Origin: Shinella sp. CPCC 101442
GTDB lineage: Bacteria > Pseudomonadota > Alphaproteobacteria > Rhizobiales > Rhizobiaceae
Reading direction: 5' to 3'
Assembly (NCBI RefSeq): GCF_024704725.1
Contig: NZ_JALIQS010000001.1
Coordinates: 806,001 to 870,000 of the forward strand
Length of the DNA: 64,000 bases
Shown one piece after another: positions 34,538 to 43,420 of the stretch. The notes under the pieces are model-generated. The model saw only the letters and a list, made by a program, of their open reading frames with translations, did not search any database and had not been told where the DNA came from. The stretch's first letter is position 1, and each line of letters begins with the position of its first letter. The position numbers and the translations under genes are program-made.

Positions 34538-35458
34538 ATGCCCGATTTTCGGCGCCGTATCCCCGTTCAGGGTCTCGTAACGGATCTTGTCACGCCTTTT
34601 GCAAATGGCGGCGTGGACCTTCAGGGGCTTGCCACCCTCGTCAACTGGCAGATCGCCAGCGGCGTTACCGGCCTTGCGGTCTGCGGCAGGCTTGGCGAAG
34701 CCTCCTCACTGAGCCGCGAGGAGAGACGGGCCGTGCTTGCCACCGTCGTGCAGGCCGCCGGCCTTGCCGTGCCGGTCCTTGCCTCCGTCGGCACCTATGC
34801 GACCGAGGCGACGATAACACTTGCCCTCGATGCGGAAGCGGAGGGCGCGGATGCCCTGATCGTCACCACGCCGTACTACAGCAAGCCAACGCAGAAGGGC
34901 ATCATCGCGCATATGCGCGCCGTGGCCGAAGCCTGCACGCTTCCGATCCTCGTCCTTGCCGATCCGGCTGCGACCCGCTCGGACGTCACAGCAGAAACCC
35001 TTGTCGCCCTCGGCGAGATTCCCGGCATCCACGGTTTCATCGACGCATCGGGCGACATCGCGCGCCTTGCCGTGATCGATCGCAAGCTGCGCGAGCGGCT
35101 GGTGCTCTATTCCGCTCACGACACGACGGCCTTCGCCTTCAACGTGCTTGGCGGCAGCGGAACGTTTTCGGCTGCGGCGAACCTCGCGCCGCGCCTGACG
35201 AGCGCCATGCACCAGGCGCTGCGCACCCGCAACGTCGACCTTGCGCTCGATCTGAAGGATCGTCTTGCGCCGCTCTTTTCCGCGTTTGGTGGCATGACGG
35301 ACCCCGCCGCCGTCAAACACGGGCTTGCCTCCGTCCTCGGGCTTTCCGAAACAGTGCGGCTGCCGCTCGTGCCGGTCACGTCGTCGGAAGCGGCGGCCAT
35401 ACGCAGCGCGCTTGTCGGCCTGCCGGAATGCGCCGTACCGCTGGCCAGGGCAAGCTGA
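34538..35458 (+). CDS. DapA-superfamily (dihydrodipicolinate synthase-like) protein lacking the Schiff-base lysine
   Basis: A 306-residue TIM barrel of the DHDPS/N-acetylneuraminate-lyase superfamily: GLVTDLVTPFANGGVDLQGL, ALIVTTPYYSKPTQKGII and GGSGTFSAAANLAP. The catalytic lysine, normally in a GIKxAxGD motif, is replaced: residues 166-173 read GFIDASGD, with Ile168 at the lysine position. The usual GTTGE substrate loop reads CGRLGEAS. Tyr113/Tyr114 are kept. It is therefore unlikely to be a true DapA; a non-aldolase or binding role is possible. AAGGA precedes the ATG at 34538. The gene is embedded in a run of small unknown genes. Confidence 0.8.
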   Translation: MPDFRRRIPVQGLVTDLVTPFANGGVDLQGLATLVNWQIASGVTGLAVCGRLGEASSLSREERRAVLATVVQAAGLAVPVLASVGTYATEATITLALDAEAEGADALIVTTPYYSKPTQKGIIAHMRAVAEACTLPILVLADPAATRSDVTAETLVALGEIPGIHGFIDASGDIARLAVIDRKLRERLVLYSAHDTTAFAFNVLGGSGTFSAAANLAPRLTSAMHQALRTRNVDLALDLKDRLAPLFSAFGGMTDPAAVKHGLASVLGLSETVRLPLVPVTSSEAAAIRSALVGLPECAVPLARAS

Positions 35459-35469
35459 GAGCGACCGAC

Positions 35470-35619
35470 ATGGCCAACAAGAAATCCCGTAAAACGGCAG
35501 CGATTGCCGTCGCCTTGCCACAGCCGAAACCGCCCCTGCCCATGTTAGCGCTTCTGATCCGCGTCGGCCTGATCCTCGCCGCCGCCGGCATCGCGCAGCA
35601 GTTTCTCCCGCATCCTTGA
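35470..35619 (+). CDS. 49-residue single-helix membrane protein, unknown
   Basis: A basic N-terminus (MANKKSRKT), a Pro-rich linker (LPQPKPPLP) and one helix (MLALLIRVGLILAAAGIAQQFL) ending HP. It starts 11 bases after the DapA-like stop, with GAGAGCGACC upstream, a weak ribosome site. Positive-inside residues predict a cytoplasmic N-terminus. No family is recognised. Position and composition support a real gene. Confidence 0.5.
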   Translation: MANKKSRKTAAIAVALPQPKPPLPMLALLIRVGLILAAAGIAQQFLPHP

Positions 35620-35661
35620 GCGCGCAAAGCCGCGCCGTCCCCATCAACGAAAGGAATATCC

Positions 35662-35907
35662 ATGCGTTCCCGCGCCCGGCACCATCGCCCACGCCGTCCC
35701 GTAGCCCCTATCGAGCCGCCTCGTTTCACGGTAGGGCGCGATCATCACGGCTGGTGGGTCGTCGAGGACCGCCTCGGCCGCGTCGGCGGCATCTTCGTCA
35801 CCGAGGACGCCGCCCTGCACTATGCCCTGGAAGAGAGCAACCGGGACCGCAACGCGGTCCGGTGCCAGAAACCAAGCAAGCACGTCGAGTTCCGCCTCGG
35901 CAGCTGA
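35662..35907 (+). CDS. 81-residue hypothetical protein
   Basis: An Arg-rich N-terminus (MRSRARHHRPRRPVAPIEPP) is followed by a compact segment FTVGRDHHGWWVVEDRLGRV and GGIFVTEDAALHYALEESNR. AAAGGA lies 6 bases before the ATG. The GxWVVxDxxGxxGGxF pattern followed by an amphipathic AALxxALEE helix resembles small DUF proteins described as RAG-like or nucleotide-associated, but I cannot name one. It is the last of the small-gene run before the transporter gene. Confidence 0.6.
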   Translation: MRSRARHHRPRRPVAPIEPPRFTVGRDHHGWWVVEDRLGRVGGIFVTEDAALHYALEESNRDRNAVRCQKPSKHVEFRLGS

Positions 35908-36047
35908 GTTTTCAGCACACAACGGGAAAAGACGCCGCCCGCACATTTGAGACCCCATATTGCCTGCCATCCGAGTTAATGGCTCGCACACACAACGTTG
36001 GTAGTTTGTGGACGGGATGCATCATATCTCTAGGGTGGAGAAACAGC

Positions 36048-36911
36048 ATGGAGCAGTCTGCTCTCATTGATATCGGCTTGCCGGCTGTCGTGTTCATCAT
36101 CATGGCCGGCATCGGCATGACGCTTTCCCCCCGAGATTTCGAGCGTGTGGCAACGCGGCCAAAAGCCTTGATCTGGGGCATTACGGCCGCCCTCATTATT
36201 CTTCCGGTTCTCGGTCTAGCACTGGCCGTCATACTCGATTTACCGCGGGACATTGCCATCGGACTGGTCATCACCGCCGCCTGCCCGATCGGCACGACAA
36301 CCAGCCTGTTTTCCTACCTTGCGCGCGGAGACGTCGCCCTTTCGATCGCGCTCAGCGCAATCGGCTGCCTCGTCGCGATTGCGACGCTCCCCCTCTTCGC
36401 GAACTTCGCAATCGACTACTTCGGCGATGGCGACATGCAGGTGCATCTTCCCATCCTGCGCACCATCGGGATGATGCTTCTGATCATCCTTTTTCCCGTC
36501 ATGCTGGGAATGGGCATACGACGCAAGGCTCCCGGTTTCGCGGCTCGGGCCGAAAAGCTCGTTGCTGTCTTCGGTGTCCTTGTACTGGTCGCGCTTATCA
36601 TCGGGATAGGCGCTTCCGTAAAGGACCGATGGGTGGCCATTCTCGTCACCGCCGGACCGGCCGTGATCGGGTTGACTGCCAGCGGAATAGCCGTCGGCCT
36701 AATTGGCTCGCGCCTGCTGGGCCTGTCGTCTGCAGAGGCGATAACGGTCGCCTTGTCCATCAGCATCCGAAACGCGGCGATCGGCATGGTTTTGGCCATC
36801 ACCATGATGCGCTCGCCAGAGGTAGCCGTGCCGCCCGCACTGTTCGGTCTGCTCATGTACGCTTCCGGATTCGTCCTGCTTGCGTATGGCCGCAGGAAGA
36901 TAACGGCATAA
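36048..36911 (+). CDS. Bile acid:sodium symporter-family (BASS) transporter
   Basis: A 287-residue membrane protein with 8-10 hydrophobic segments (GLPAVVFIIMAGIGMTLSP; ALIWGITAALIILPVLGLAL; TIGMMLLIILFPVMLGMGIR; KLVAVFGVLVLVALIIGIGA). Visible BASS-fold points are MTLSPRDFERV after helix 1, AACPIGTTTSLFSYLARGD in the crossover region and SIRNAAIGMVLA in the second. Bacterial members move organic anions, pantoate or bile-acid-like compounds with Na+; the substrate here is unknown. GGTGGAG precedes the ATG at 36048. Confidence 0.85.
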   Translation: MEQSALIDIGLPAVVFIIMAGIGMTLSPRDFERVATRPKALIWGITAALIILPVLGLALAVILDLPRDIAIGLVITAACPIGTTTSLFSYLARGDVALSIALSAIGCLVAIATLPLFANFAIDYFGDGDMQVHLPILRTIGMMLLIILFPVMLGMGIRRKAPGFAARAEKLVAVFGVLVLVALIIGIGASVKDRWVAILVTAGPAVIGLTASGIAVGLIGSRLLGLSSAEAITVALSISIRNAAIGMVLAITMMRSPEVAVPPALFGLLMYASGFVLLAYGRRKITA

Positions 36912-37059
36912 CCAGCGCCGGGGAACACGACGAGCTCGAACGCCCCGGAAGCGGGCCCGGCCGCGCCGCGACAGCCGGCGGGATCGTTGACATGGCGCAA
37001 CACTGACGAGCAAATAAAGCAAGCTGCACGTCCTTCCACGACCTTTGCTCACGCTTTCG

Positions 37060-37088
37060 TTGACAATCGTAAATAGCGGCGACTAGCT
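37060..37088 (+). promoter_or_regulatory. Candidate sigma-70 promoter of the FecR-TPR-barrel gene
   Basis: TTGACA (37060-37065), a 17-base spacer and CTAGCT (37083-37088), which fits the relaxed alphaproteobacterial -10 pattern. It lies 42 bases before the start codon. It was found by eye only. Confidence 0.4.
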
Positions 37089-37129
37089 GCCGCTCTGTTC
37101 GTTACGATCTCGATTAGCGGTGCGGCAAA

Positions 37130-40100
37130 ATGAGACCTGATTCCCGGCGGCTGGCGTTGATTTCGTTTGGCCTTGCGATACCGGCGATGGCTTTCGCCGA
37201 GCCGCAGCCGCGCACGCCGCTAATCAGCGGGCAGATTATCCAGACGCGGATCGGCGAGGACATTTCGTTTATCGAAACACCCGCCGTCCAGCCGCTTGAA
37301 ATCGGTCAGGATGTGAAGGCGGGCGACGTTGTGCGCACCAACGAGATCGGCCAGATCGCCCTGGTCTTCGCAGATCGAACGCAGGTCCGGGTCGGCCGTA
37401 ACTCGGTTCTCGTCGTGAAGGATGTGCGCGCTGACGGCGGCGTTTCGCTGGAGCTGCGCAGCGGCCAGCTCTACGGTCGCGCAGCGCGCGGGGGCTCCGG
37501 CGTCACCGTCGAGACACCTGCCGCGACCGCAGCGATCCGCGGAACGGATTGGACGATGACGGTCGTCGCGGAGCGCACCACGCTCACCGTCATCGAGGGC
37601 CTGGTTGACCTGTCCAATGCCGGCGGCCTGGTCAGCGTCGCCACCGGCGAGGCAGCGGTTGCCACCCTCGGCGGCGCGCCGTCCAAGGTCGTGATAGCGG
37701 GTGGCGATATCAGGCAGCAGATGCTCTACAATCTCAGCCTTCGCGAGGCCTTCGGCGGGAGCGGGATCGTCAAGCCGCGCCGCCGCGCCGTCGACGACGA
37801 TGAAGACGCGTTCGGGCTCTCGCGAGACGCGCTGCCATCCGCCAGGGACAAGGTCGCGGCGGCCGAGGCTAGTTTCGAGCAGCATGGCAAAGCCGGCACG
37901 ATCGAAGCGATTGCCGCCGCCCGCTCAGGCCCGCTCTCTACGACACAGCGGGCCCGGCTCGACTATATCGAGGGCAGAGTGCTTGCGAGCGCGCGCCGCT
38001 ATGCCGAGGCCGCGAAGCTTTTTGACAGGGCGCGGGAAGGCCTTTCCGGCGAAGACCGTATCAGCGCCGGATACCTCGCTTATTTCGCCCATTCGCTGGC
38101 CGACCCCACCGTCATCTATCCGAAGCCCAGGCCCGTTTCGTCCTCCTTCGCATCCTTGATGGGCGAGGAGACGATCCTCGGCATGCTGCAGTCTCCCCGC
38201 GATGCGATGGAGTTTCTGCAAGCGGCTGAGCCACGCTTTGGCGGCGATATTCGTTTGCAGATCGCAGTTGCTGAAAGGGCCATGCAAACGGCTGATTTCG
38301 GCGCGGCATTGAGCGCAATTCGCAAGGCGGAGCAGATTGACGCGCGCGATCCGGCGCTTCTCCATATCCGGGCGCAATATCGATCGCATGTGGAGGGCGA
38401 CGTGCGCGGTGCCGTGCGCGACCTGGAGGCAGCGGTCGCCAGCTCGCCCGGCAGATGGGAATATTGGCTGAGCCTGGGACAGGAACAGGTCGGCAGGCTC
38501 GCAACCAGAGAGGCTGAGGCAGCCTATCGCAAGGCCATCGAACTCGACCCTGACGCACCGGAGACGCTCGCAAGCTATGCCGGACTTCTGCTCTATGCAG
38601 GGCGCAACGACGAGGCACGCCGCCTGGTCGATCAAGCCCTGGCGGGTGACAGTTCTTTCGAACTCGCCCTCTATCACCGCGGCCGGGCGAAGCTCCAGTC
38701 CGGTGATCCGGATGGCGGGCTTGATGACATGCTGCGCGCAACCGCGGCCAATCCCACCTATGGGCGCGGCCTGATTGCGCTTGGCGCAACCTATGCCTCG
38801 CGCGGTGACATGGAGCCGGCCGCTCAATCTTTCGAGCTTGCCGATAGGCTCGATCCGACATCGCCGATCATGGCGCAGTATCGAGCGCTCCTGGAGCTCT
38901 ATAACTACCAGTTGGATCGGGCGATCGAGCTGGGTCAGGAGTCGGTTGCACGGGCGCGGGCGCGAGGTGGCGACTACAGCTCGGTCGAAGCCAGTGACGA
39001 TTTCGGCTCGACGCTCGGCGGCATCTATCGAACGGCCTCCCTCAATGCATGGGCGCGCTATTGGGGCGACCGCGCTTTCGATCCGTTCCAGGGCGCAAGC
39101 TACTTCGATCAGAACCTGACCGGCAGCGTGTCGCCGTTTGCCACGGCGCCGGGTCTCGTCGCGGTGACCGAGCCCAACACCGGCGACGATGCCGCGTTTT
39201 CCGGTTACATCCAGGGCGCACTGCTCGATCCGCTCGCCATCGTCAGCCCCCGCCGCCGGCCAGCTTTCTACCGGTTCCCCTTCGAGGAAACCGAGGTGGG
39301 CGTCGGCATGACGACAATGGGCCGCGACATCCAGTTGACGGGTACGGCGAGCTACCAGAAGCTGGGCTATGATCCGCTACCCTATGCACTGACGACGGAT
39401 CTCACTTACTCCTACATGAACCCGTCCTTTGCCGACCAGACTGCGCAGAACCTGAACTCCCTCACCGTGTTCGGCGCCCAACTAACGCCCGACGACCGGA
39501 TCGTCGGCTACCTGAACGGCGTGCATGTCGAAGGCGGAGTGTCAATCGACGGCGCCATCAGCGACGGGTTCGACGTAACCCGCCGAGACACGCTCAATGC
39601 CGACGGCTTGGACATGTTTCTCGGCTGGAGCCACACTTTCGAGTATCACAATGTCCTCAATGTCGGGCTCTTCAGCTCGATCATCGACAGGTCCGGTCGA
39701 AACTCTCTCGTTCGATACTGGCCAGGCGCTGATCCGGTGGGCGAGGATCAGGACGTGAACGAGGACGAGTTTTCCCTGAAGCTTGGCGTCTCGCATATCG
39801 TCGAGGTCACGGATGACGTCACCCTGCGTTGGGGCGTGGAGGGCGGTCGGTCGGAATACGAGGTATCGTCCTCCTTGCTCCGGTATTTCATTTTTGATCC
39901 GACCGTGAACGTCCGGGATCCTTTCACAACAACCCATGTCGAGGGCGAGAACGTCCGCGCCTGGATCGGCGGCATGGCCGAACTGACACCGGAGATAAAG
40001 GTGGAGGCCAACCTGTTTCTCGATTGGTACGATCAGAACGGCTCGCAGGACACGAGCTTCAATCCGCATATCGGCGCGGCATGGGAAGTGGCGGAAGGGC

Positions 40101-40777
40101 AATATCTGCGAGCGGCCTATGCGGAGCGCACGCCGCTCAGCGAGCGAAGCACGCTTTCGCCGCTGACCATCGTGGGCCTCAGAGCAGACATTCCTCCGGC
40201 CTCAGGGGAAACCAAGACCGGGATTTTGCGCTGGGATGCGGAATGGAACGATCGCTTCTTCACCGCGGTCGAGTACCAGCATCAGGATATCGAGAACCTC
40301 TCGGTCGGCATCCCAGTCTACTCCTATTCTCTGGACCTGCCCCAAGCCCAGATCGATCGTTTGACATTGAACGCGAACGTCTGGATCGGCGGCGGCGTCA
40401 CCTTCTTTGCGAACTATTCGCGCATTTGGGGTGGAAACCCGATTCCGGATTGGAACGACTGGCTGCCCACGGTACCCGAACATACCGGCCGCATCGGCTT
40501 CAACTACATGAGCCCGGAGCGGTTCACATTCTTCATCGCGGAAAGCTACATCGGCAAGAGGATGTCCTTCACCCGTGACGTTCACGGCGCCTCCGGGGAG
40601 ACGGTGTGGATGGATGACGCCTTCGTCACGGACATGGGCGCGGGCTGGGAATCGGAAGATCGTCACCTTTCGCTGTCGTTCAGCGTATCGAATGTCTTCG
40701 ATGAAGATGTGGACGTCGCACCGCTCGTGCCCGGGCCTGGGCGTATGTTCAGCGCGTCCATACGCGGCCGCTTTTGA
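37130..40777 (+). CDS. FecR-domain / TPR / outer-membrane beta-barrel fusion protein
   Basis: A 1215-residue secreted protein. The signal peptide is residues 1-23 (ALISFGLAIPAMAFA, cut before EPQPR). A FecR-type domain lies at about 60-165 (GQIALVFADRTQVRVGRNSV; AATAAIRGTDWTM; TTLTVIEGLVDLSNAGG). TPR-like helical repeats fill about 260-610 (EAEAAYRKAIELDPDAPETL; AAQSFELADRLDPTSP). From about 680 to the end alternating aromatic beta strands resemble a TonB-receptor barrel and end in a terminal Phe (ASIRGRF). No STN or plug domain is evident. It may be a large surface or periplasm-spanning protein serving the adjacent iron receptor. The function is unknown. Confidence 0.85.
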   Translation: MRPDSRRLALISFGLAIPAMAFAEPQPRTPLISGQIIQTRIGEDISFIETPAVQPLEIGQDVKAGDVVRTNEIGQIALVFADRTQVRVGRNSVLVVKDVRADGGVSLELRSGQLYGRAARGGSGVTVETPAATAAIRGTDWTMTVVAERTTLTVIEGLVDLSNAGGLVSVATGEAAVATLGGAPSKVVIAGGDIRQQMLYNLSLREAFGGSGIVKPRRRAVDDDEDAFGLSRDALPSARDKVAAAEASFEQHGKAGTIEAIAAARSGPLSTTQRARLDYIEGRVLASARRYAEAAKLFDRAREGLSGEDRISAGYLAYFAHSLADPTVIYPKPRPVSSSFASLMGEETILGMLQSPRDAMEFLQAAEPRFGGDIRLQIAVAERAMQTADFGAALSAIRKAEQIDARDPALLHIRAQYRSHVEGDVRGAVRDLEAAVASSPGRWEYWLSLGQEQVGRLATREAEAAYRKAIELDPDAPETLASYAGLLLYAGRNDEARRLVDQALAGDSSFELALYHRGRAKLQSGDPDGGLDDMLRATAANPTYGRGLIALGATYASRGDMEPAAQSFELADRLDPTSPIMAQYRALLELYNYQLDRAIELGQESVARARARGGDYSSVEASDDFGSTLGGIYRTASLNAWARYWGDRAFDPFQGASYFDQNLTGSVSPFATAPGLVAVTEPNTGDDAAFSGYIQGALLDPLAIVSPRRRPAFYRFPFEETEVGVGMTTMGRDIQLTGTASYQKLGYDPLPYALTTDLTYSYMNPSFADQTAQNLNSLTVFGAQLTPDDRIVGYLNGVHVEGGVSIDGAISDGFDVTRRDTLNADGLDMFLGWSHTFEYHNVLNVGLFSSIIDRSGRNSLVRYWPGADPVGEDQDVNEDEFSLKLGVSHIVEVTDDVTLRWGVEGGRSEYEVSSSLLRYFIFDPTVNVRDPFTTTHVEGENVRAWIGGMAELTPEIKVEANLFLDWYDQNGSQDTSFNPHIGAAWEVAEGQYLRAAYAERTPLSERSTLSPLTIVGLRADIPPASGETKTGILRWDAEWNDRFFTAVEYQHQDIENLSVGIPVYSYSLDLPQAQIDRLTLNANVWIGGGVTFFANYSRIWGGNPIPDWNDWLPTVPEHTGRIGFNYMSPERFTFFIAESYIGKRMSFTRDVHGASGETVWMDDAFVTDMGAGWESEDRHLSLSFSVSNVFDEDVDVAPLVPGPGRMFSASIRGRF

Positions 40778-40935
40778 ACGCACAGGAAGAACATCCGCTA
40801 TCCGGGACGGTTTAATTTTCGCAAGCCGCGAGTCCCAAATTGAGAACTCCAATCGTCAGACCCAGTGAGCGCGATTCAATCCGCTTGTCGTGATGGGACT
40901 GCGGCGCCTTGAACGCCGTACGATTGGGGGTTTTG

Positions 40936-43368
40936 ATGAAGAAGAATGTTTCCGGCAGGGCCTATCTGCGGGCCGTGCTGTTAGCGGGTACCGCCGTTCT
41001 GGGGGATGCCCTGATGATGCCGGCCGTCGCGCAGGAGCCTGCGCAGTCGCAGACGGCGGCGCGGTCGATCACGGTGCCGGCGGGAGCGTTGACGCCCGCC
41101 CTGAACAGTCTTGCCGCCCAGACAGGCCTGCAGATCCTCTATGACGCATCGCTTGCAGAAGGAAAATCGACGACGGGCGCGCGCGGCAACCTGACGCCGG
41201 AGCAGGCGCTCAACACGGTGCTCGCGGGGACCGGCGTCGATGCGCGTTTTGCCGGCAGCAATCAGGTGACGCTGAGTGTCGATCCCACGGGAACGGGCGC
41301 CACGACGGGCCAGATCGACGAGAATGCGACCATGCTGGAAGCGATCACGCTCTATGGCGCACGCGAGGCGACGACACTGAACGACACAACTGCCAGCGTT
41401 GGCATCGTCAATTCCCAAGCGATCCGGGACGGACAGATCCGGCATACGCAGGATGCCTATCGCCGGCTTGCCAACGTGCTGGACAGTGCGACGGTCAATT
41501 CCGGCTTCGTCATCCGCGGCATGAGTTCCGAGGGCTTCGTTCCGGGCGGCGCGCCGGTCGGCTCGCTCTATGTCGATGGCATTCTCCAGACCCGATACAA
41601 TGCCCGTTTCGGCGCCAGAAACCTTTGGGACGTCGAGCAGGTCGAGGTCTATCGCGGCCCGCAGTCGACACTCTCCGGCCGCGCCGCCATGTCGGGTGCC
41701 GTCTATATCAAGTCGAAGGATCCGACCTTCGACAAGGAGGTCGAGCTTTCAGGCACCGTCGGAAACAACAATCTTGTTGGAACGGCCTTCATGGTGAATA
41801 CGCCGCTCGTCGAAGACCAGATCGCACTTCGCATTGCCGGCGCATTCGAGCGCTCGCGTTCCGATGTCAGCTATTCGAACTTCAAGCACTATGCCGGCTA
41901 TGACGACCTGACGACCGATATCAGCGGCACCATCCGCGCCAAGGTGCTCATCACGCCGTCCGAAATGCCGGAAACCCGCGCGGTCGCGACCTACTCCTAT
42001 TCGAAGGACCGGCCGAACGACCGGCTGGTCGGCCTCTACAGCGGCCGTGGCGATTTCAACAACAATCCCGATACCTACACGGAGTTTCGCTGGACCGAGG
42101 TCCACAATCTCGGCCTCGAAGTGACGCATGACTTCTCCGACACGCTGCGCGGCACCTCGCAGACGGGCTTCCAGTACGGCATCAACAACCGGCGTTCGGT
42201 CGATGGCGACACGCCCGGTTATGTCACCGGCATCTGGGGCACGGATGACGATTCGATCTTCACCCAGGAGTTTCGCCTGAACTATGAGGCGGACCGCTGG
42301 AAATGGGTCGCGGGCGTCTTCGGCAGCCACCAGGTCTTTGACGGCTCGTCGCGCTTCATCGCGGAGCCCTATCCCGACTTCATGCCGGGCGTTATTTACC
42401 AGCTCGATGACGACCAGAGGCGCGTGACGACGAACCTCGCGGTCTTCGGCGAGGCGACGTACGAGTTTGCACCCACCTGGTTTGCGACCCTCGGCGGCCG
42501 CCTGGACTATCTGAAGGAAAAGAACACCGAACTGAACTCCATGGTCCTCCACGGGATGGACCCGGTCTGGTCGCCGCCAAATGGAACCTCGTCCTTCAAC
42601 GAAGTGAACTTCGTGCCGAAGGTCGGTCTGGTGAAGGAATTCGGCGACAACCACAAGGTCGGCATCACCTATTCCCAGGGCTTCCGTTCGGGCGGCTCCT
42701 ACGTCAACCGCAGTCAGGCGCCCATCTACACGATCGATACCTACGATCCGGAATACTCGCAAAGCTACGAGCTGTCCTACAAGGGGATGCTGCTCGACGA
42801 CCTGCTGACGCTCAACGCCAACCTCTTCTACACGAAGTATACGGACCAGCAGATCGAAATCCGGCCGCGCTCCGACATACCGGGTTATCGCGTCACGGAG
42901 AATGCCGCCTCCTCGCGTGCCTGGGGCTTCGAGATCGAACCGACCTATCAGGTCACCGAACAGTTTTCGGCATTTGCGTCGATCGGTTACCTGAACACCA
43001 AGTTCCTGGAATGGAACCATGGCGGTCTCGGGGATCAGGCGGGCAAGTCTTTCCCGGAAGCACCGGAATGGACCGTCGGGTTCGGTGGCCGGTATGAGTT
43101 CGAGAATGGCGTCTATATCGGTGCGGATGCCAAATACACCACGGACTACAATTCGCGGTTCGGTACGAAGGGCATGTACAAGATCGACTCCCGTTTCCTC
43201 GTGAACGCGCAAGCGGGCTTCAAGAAGGACAACTGGGAAATCACCGCCTTCGCGGAAAACCTAACCGACGAGAAATACTTCACCATCGTCGATCCGGATG
43301 CCGCGTTGGCATTCGGTCAGGCCGGTGCGCGGCGTTCCTTCGGCTTGAACCTGCGGGCAAAGTTCTGA
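40936..43368 (+). CDS. TonB-dependent siderophore receptor with STN domain, locus 2
   Basis: An 810-residue outer-membrane receptor. The signal peptide is about residues 1-38 (YLRAVLLAGTAVLGDALMMPAVAQ). An STN domain follows at about 50-120 (VPAGALTPALNSLAAQTGLQ; NLTPEQALNTVLAGTGV), so it can signal through FecR. The plug region holds GAREATTLNDTTASVGIVNS, VEVYRGPQSTLSGRAAMSG and VYIKSKDPT. The barrel has aromatic strands and ends NLRAKF with a terminal Phe. The ATG at 40936 has GGGGG upstream. It is the receptor for the FecBCDE-like importer downstream. The ligand is not readable; its plug resembles receptors for catecholate or mixed siderophores. Confidence 0.93.
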   Translation: MKKNVSGRAYLRAVLLAGTAVLGDALMMPAVAQEPAQSQTAARSITVPAGALTPALNSLAAQTGLQILYDASLAEGKSTTGARGNLTPEQALNTVLAGTGVDARFAGSNQVTLSVDPTGTGATTGQIDENATMLEAITLYGAREATTLNDTTASVGIVNSQAIRDGQIRHTQDAYRRLANVLDSATVNSGFVIRGMSSEGFVPGGAPVGSLYVDGILQTRYNARFGARNLWDVEQVEVYRGPQSTLSGRAAMSGAVYIKSKDPTFDKEVELSGTVGNNNLVGTAFMVNTPLVEDQIALRIAGAFERSRSDVSYSNFKHYAGYDDLTTDISGTIRAKVLITPSEMPETRAVATYSYSKDRPNDRLVGLYSGRGDFNNNPDTYTEFRWTEVHNLGLEVTHDFSDTLRGTSQTGFQYGINNRRSVDGDTPGYVTGIWGTDDDSIFTQEFRLNYEADRWKWVAGVFGSHQVFDGSSRFIAEPYPDFMPGVIYQLDDDQRRVTTNLAVFGEATYEFAPTWFATLGGRLDYLKEKNTELNSMVLHGMDPVWSPPNGTSSFNEVNFVPKVGLVKEFGDNHKVGITYSQGFRSGGSYVNRSQAPIYTIDTYDPEYSQSYELSYKGMLLDDLLTLNANLFYTKYTDQQIEIRPRSDIPGYRVTENAASSRAWGFEIEPTYQVTEQFSAFASIGYLNTKFLEWNHGGLGDQAGKSFPEAPEWTVGFGGRYEFENGVYIGADAKYTTDYNSRFGTKGMYKIDSRFLVNAQAGFKKDNWEITAFAENLTDEKYFTIVDPDAALAFGQAGARRSFGLNLRAKF

Positions 43369-43373
43369 GCTTC

Positions 43374-43400
43374 GGATTGCGGGGCAAAGCCCCGCAATCC
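43374..43400 (+). other. Stem-loop between TonB-receptor and binding-protein genes
   Basis: A perfect 12-bp stem, GGATTGCGGGGC (43374-43385) and GCCCCGCAATCC (43389-43400), with an AAA loop, 6 bases after the receptor stop and 20 bases before the next gene. No T-run follows. It mirrors the element after the first receptor gene and probably separates receptor and transporter expression levels. Confidence 0.6.
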
Positions 43401-43420
43401 CCTTCCTGTGTCGATCTGAA

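Noticed and set aside
34538-35458. Annotation of the DapA-like gene as 4-hydroxy-tetrahydrodipicolinate synthase
   Set aside because: The catalytic lysine is replaced by isoleucine and the GTTGE loop is not conserved, so the enzymatic name is not supported.
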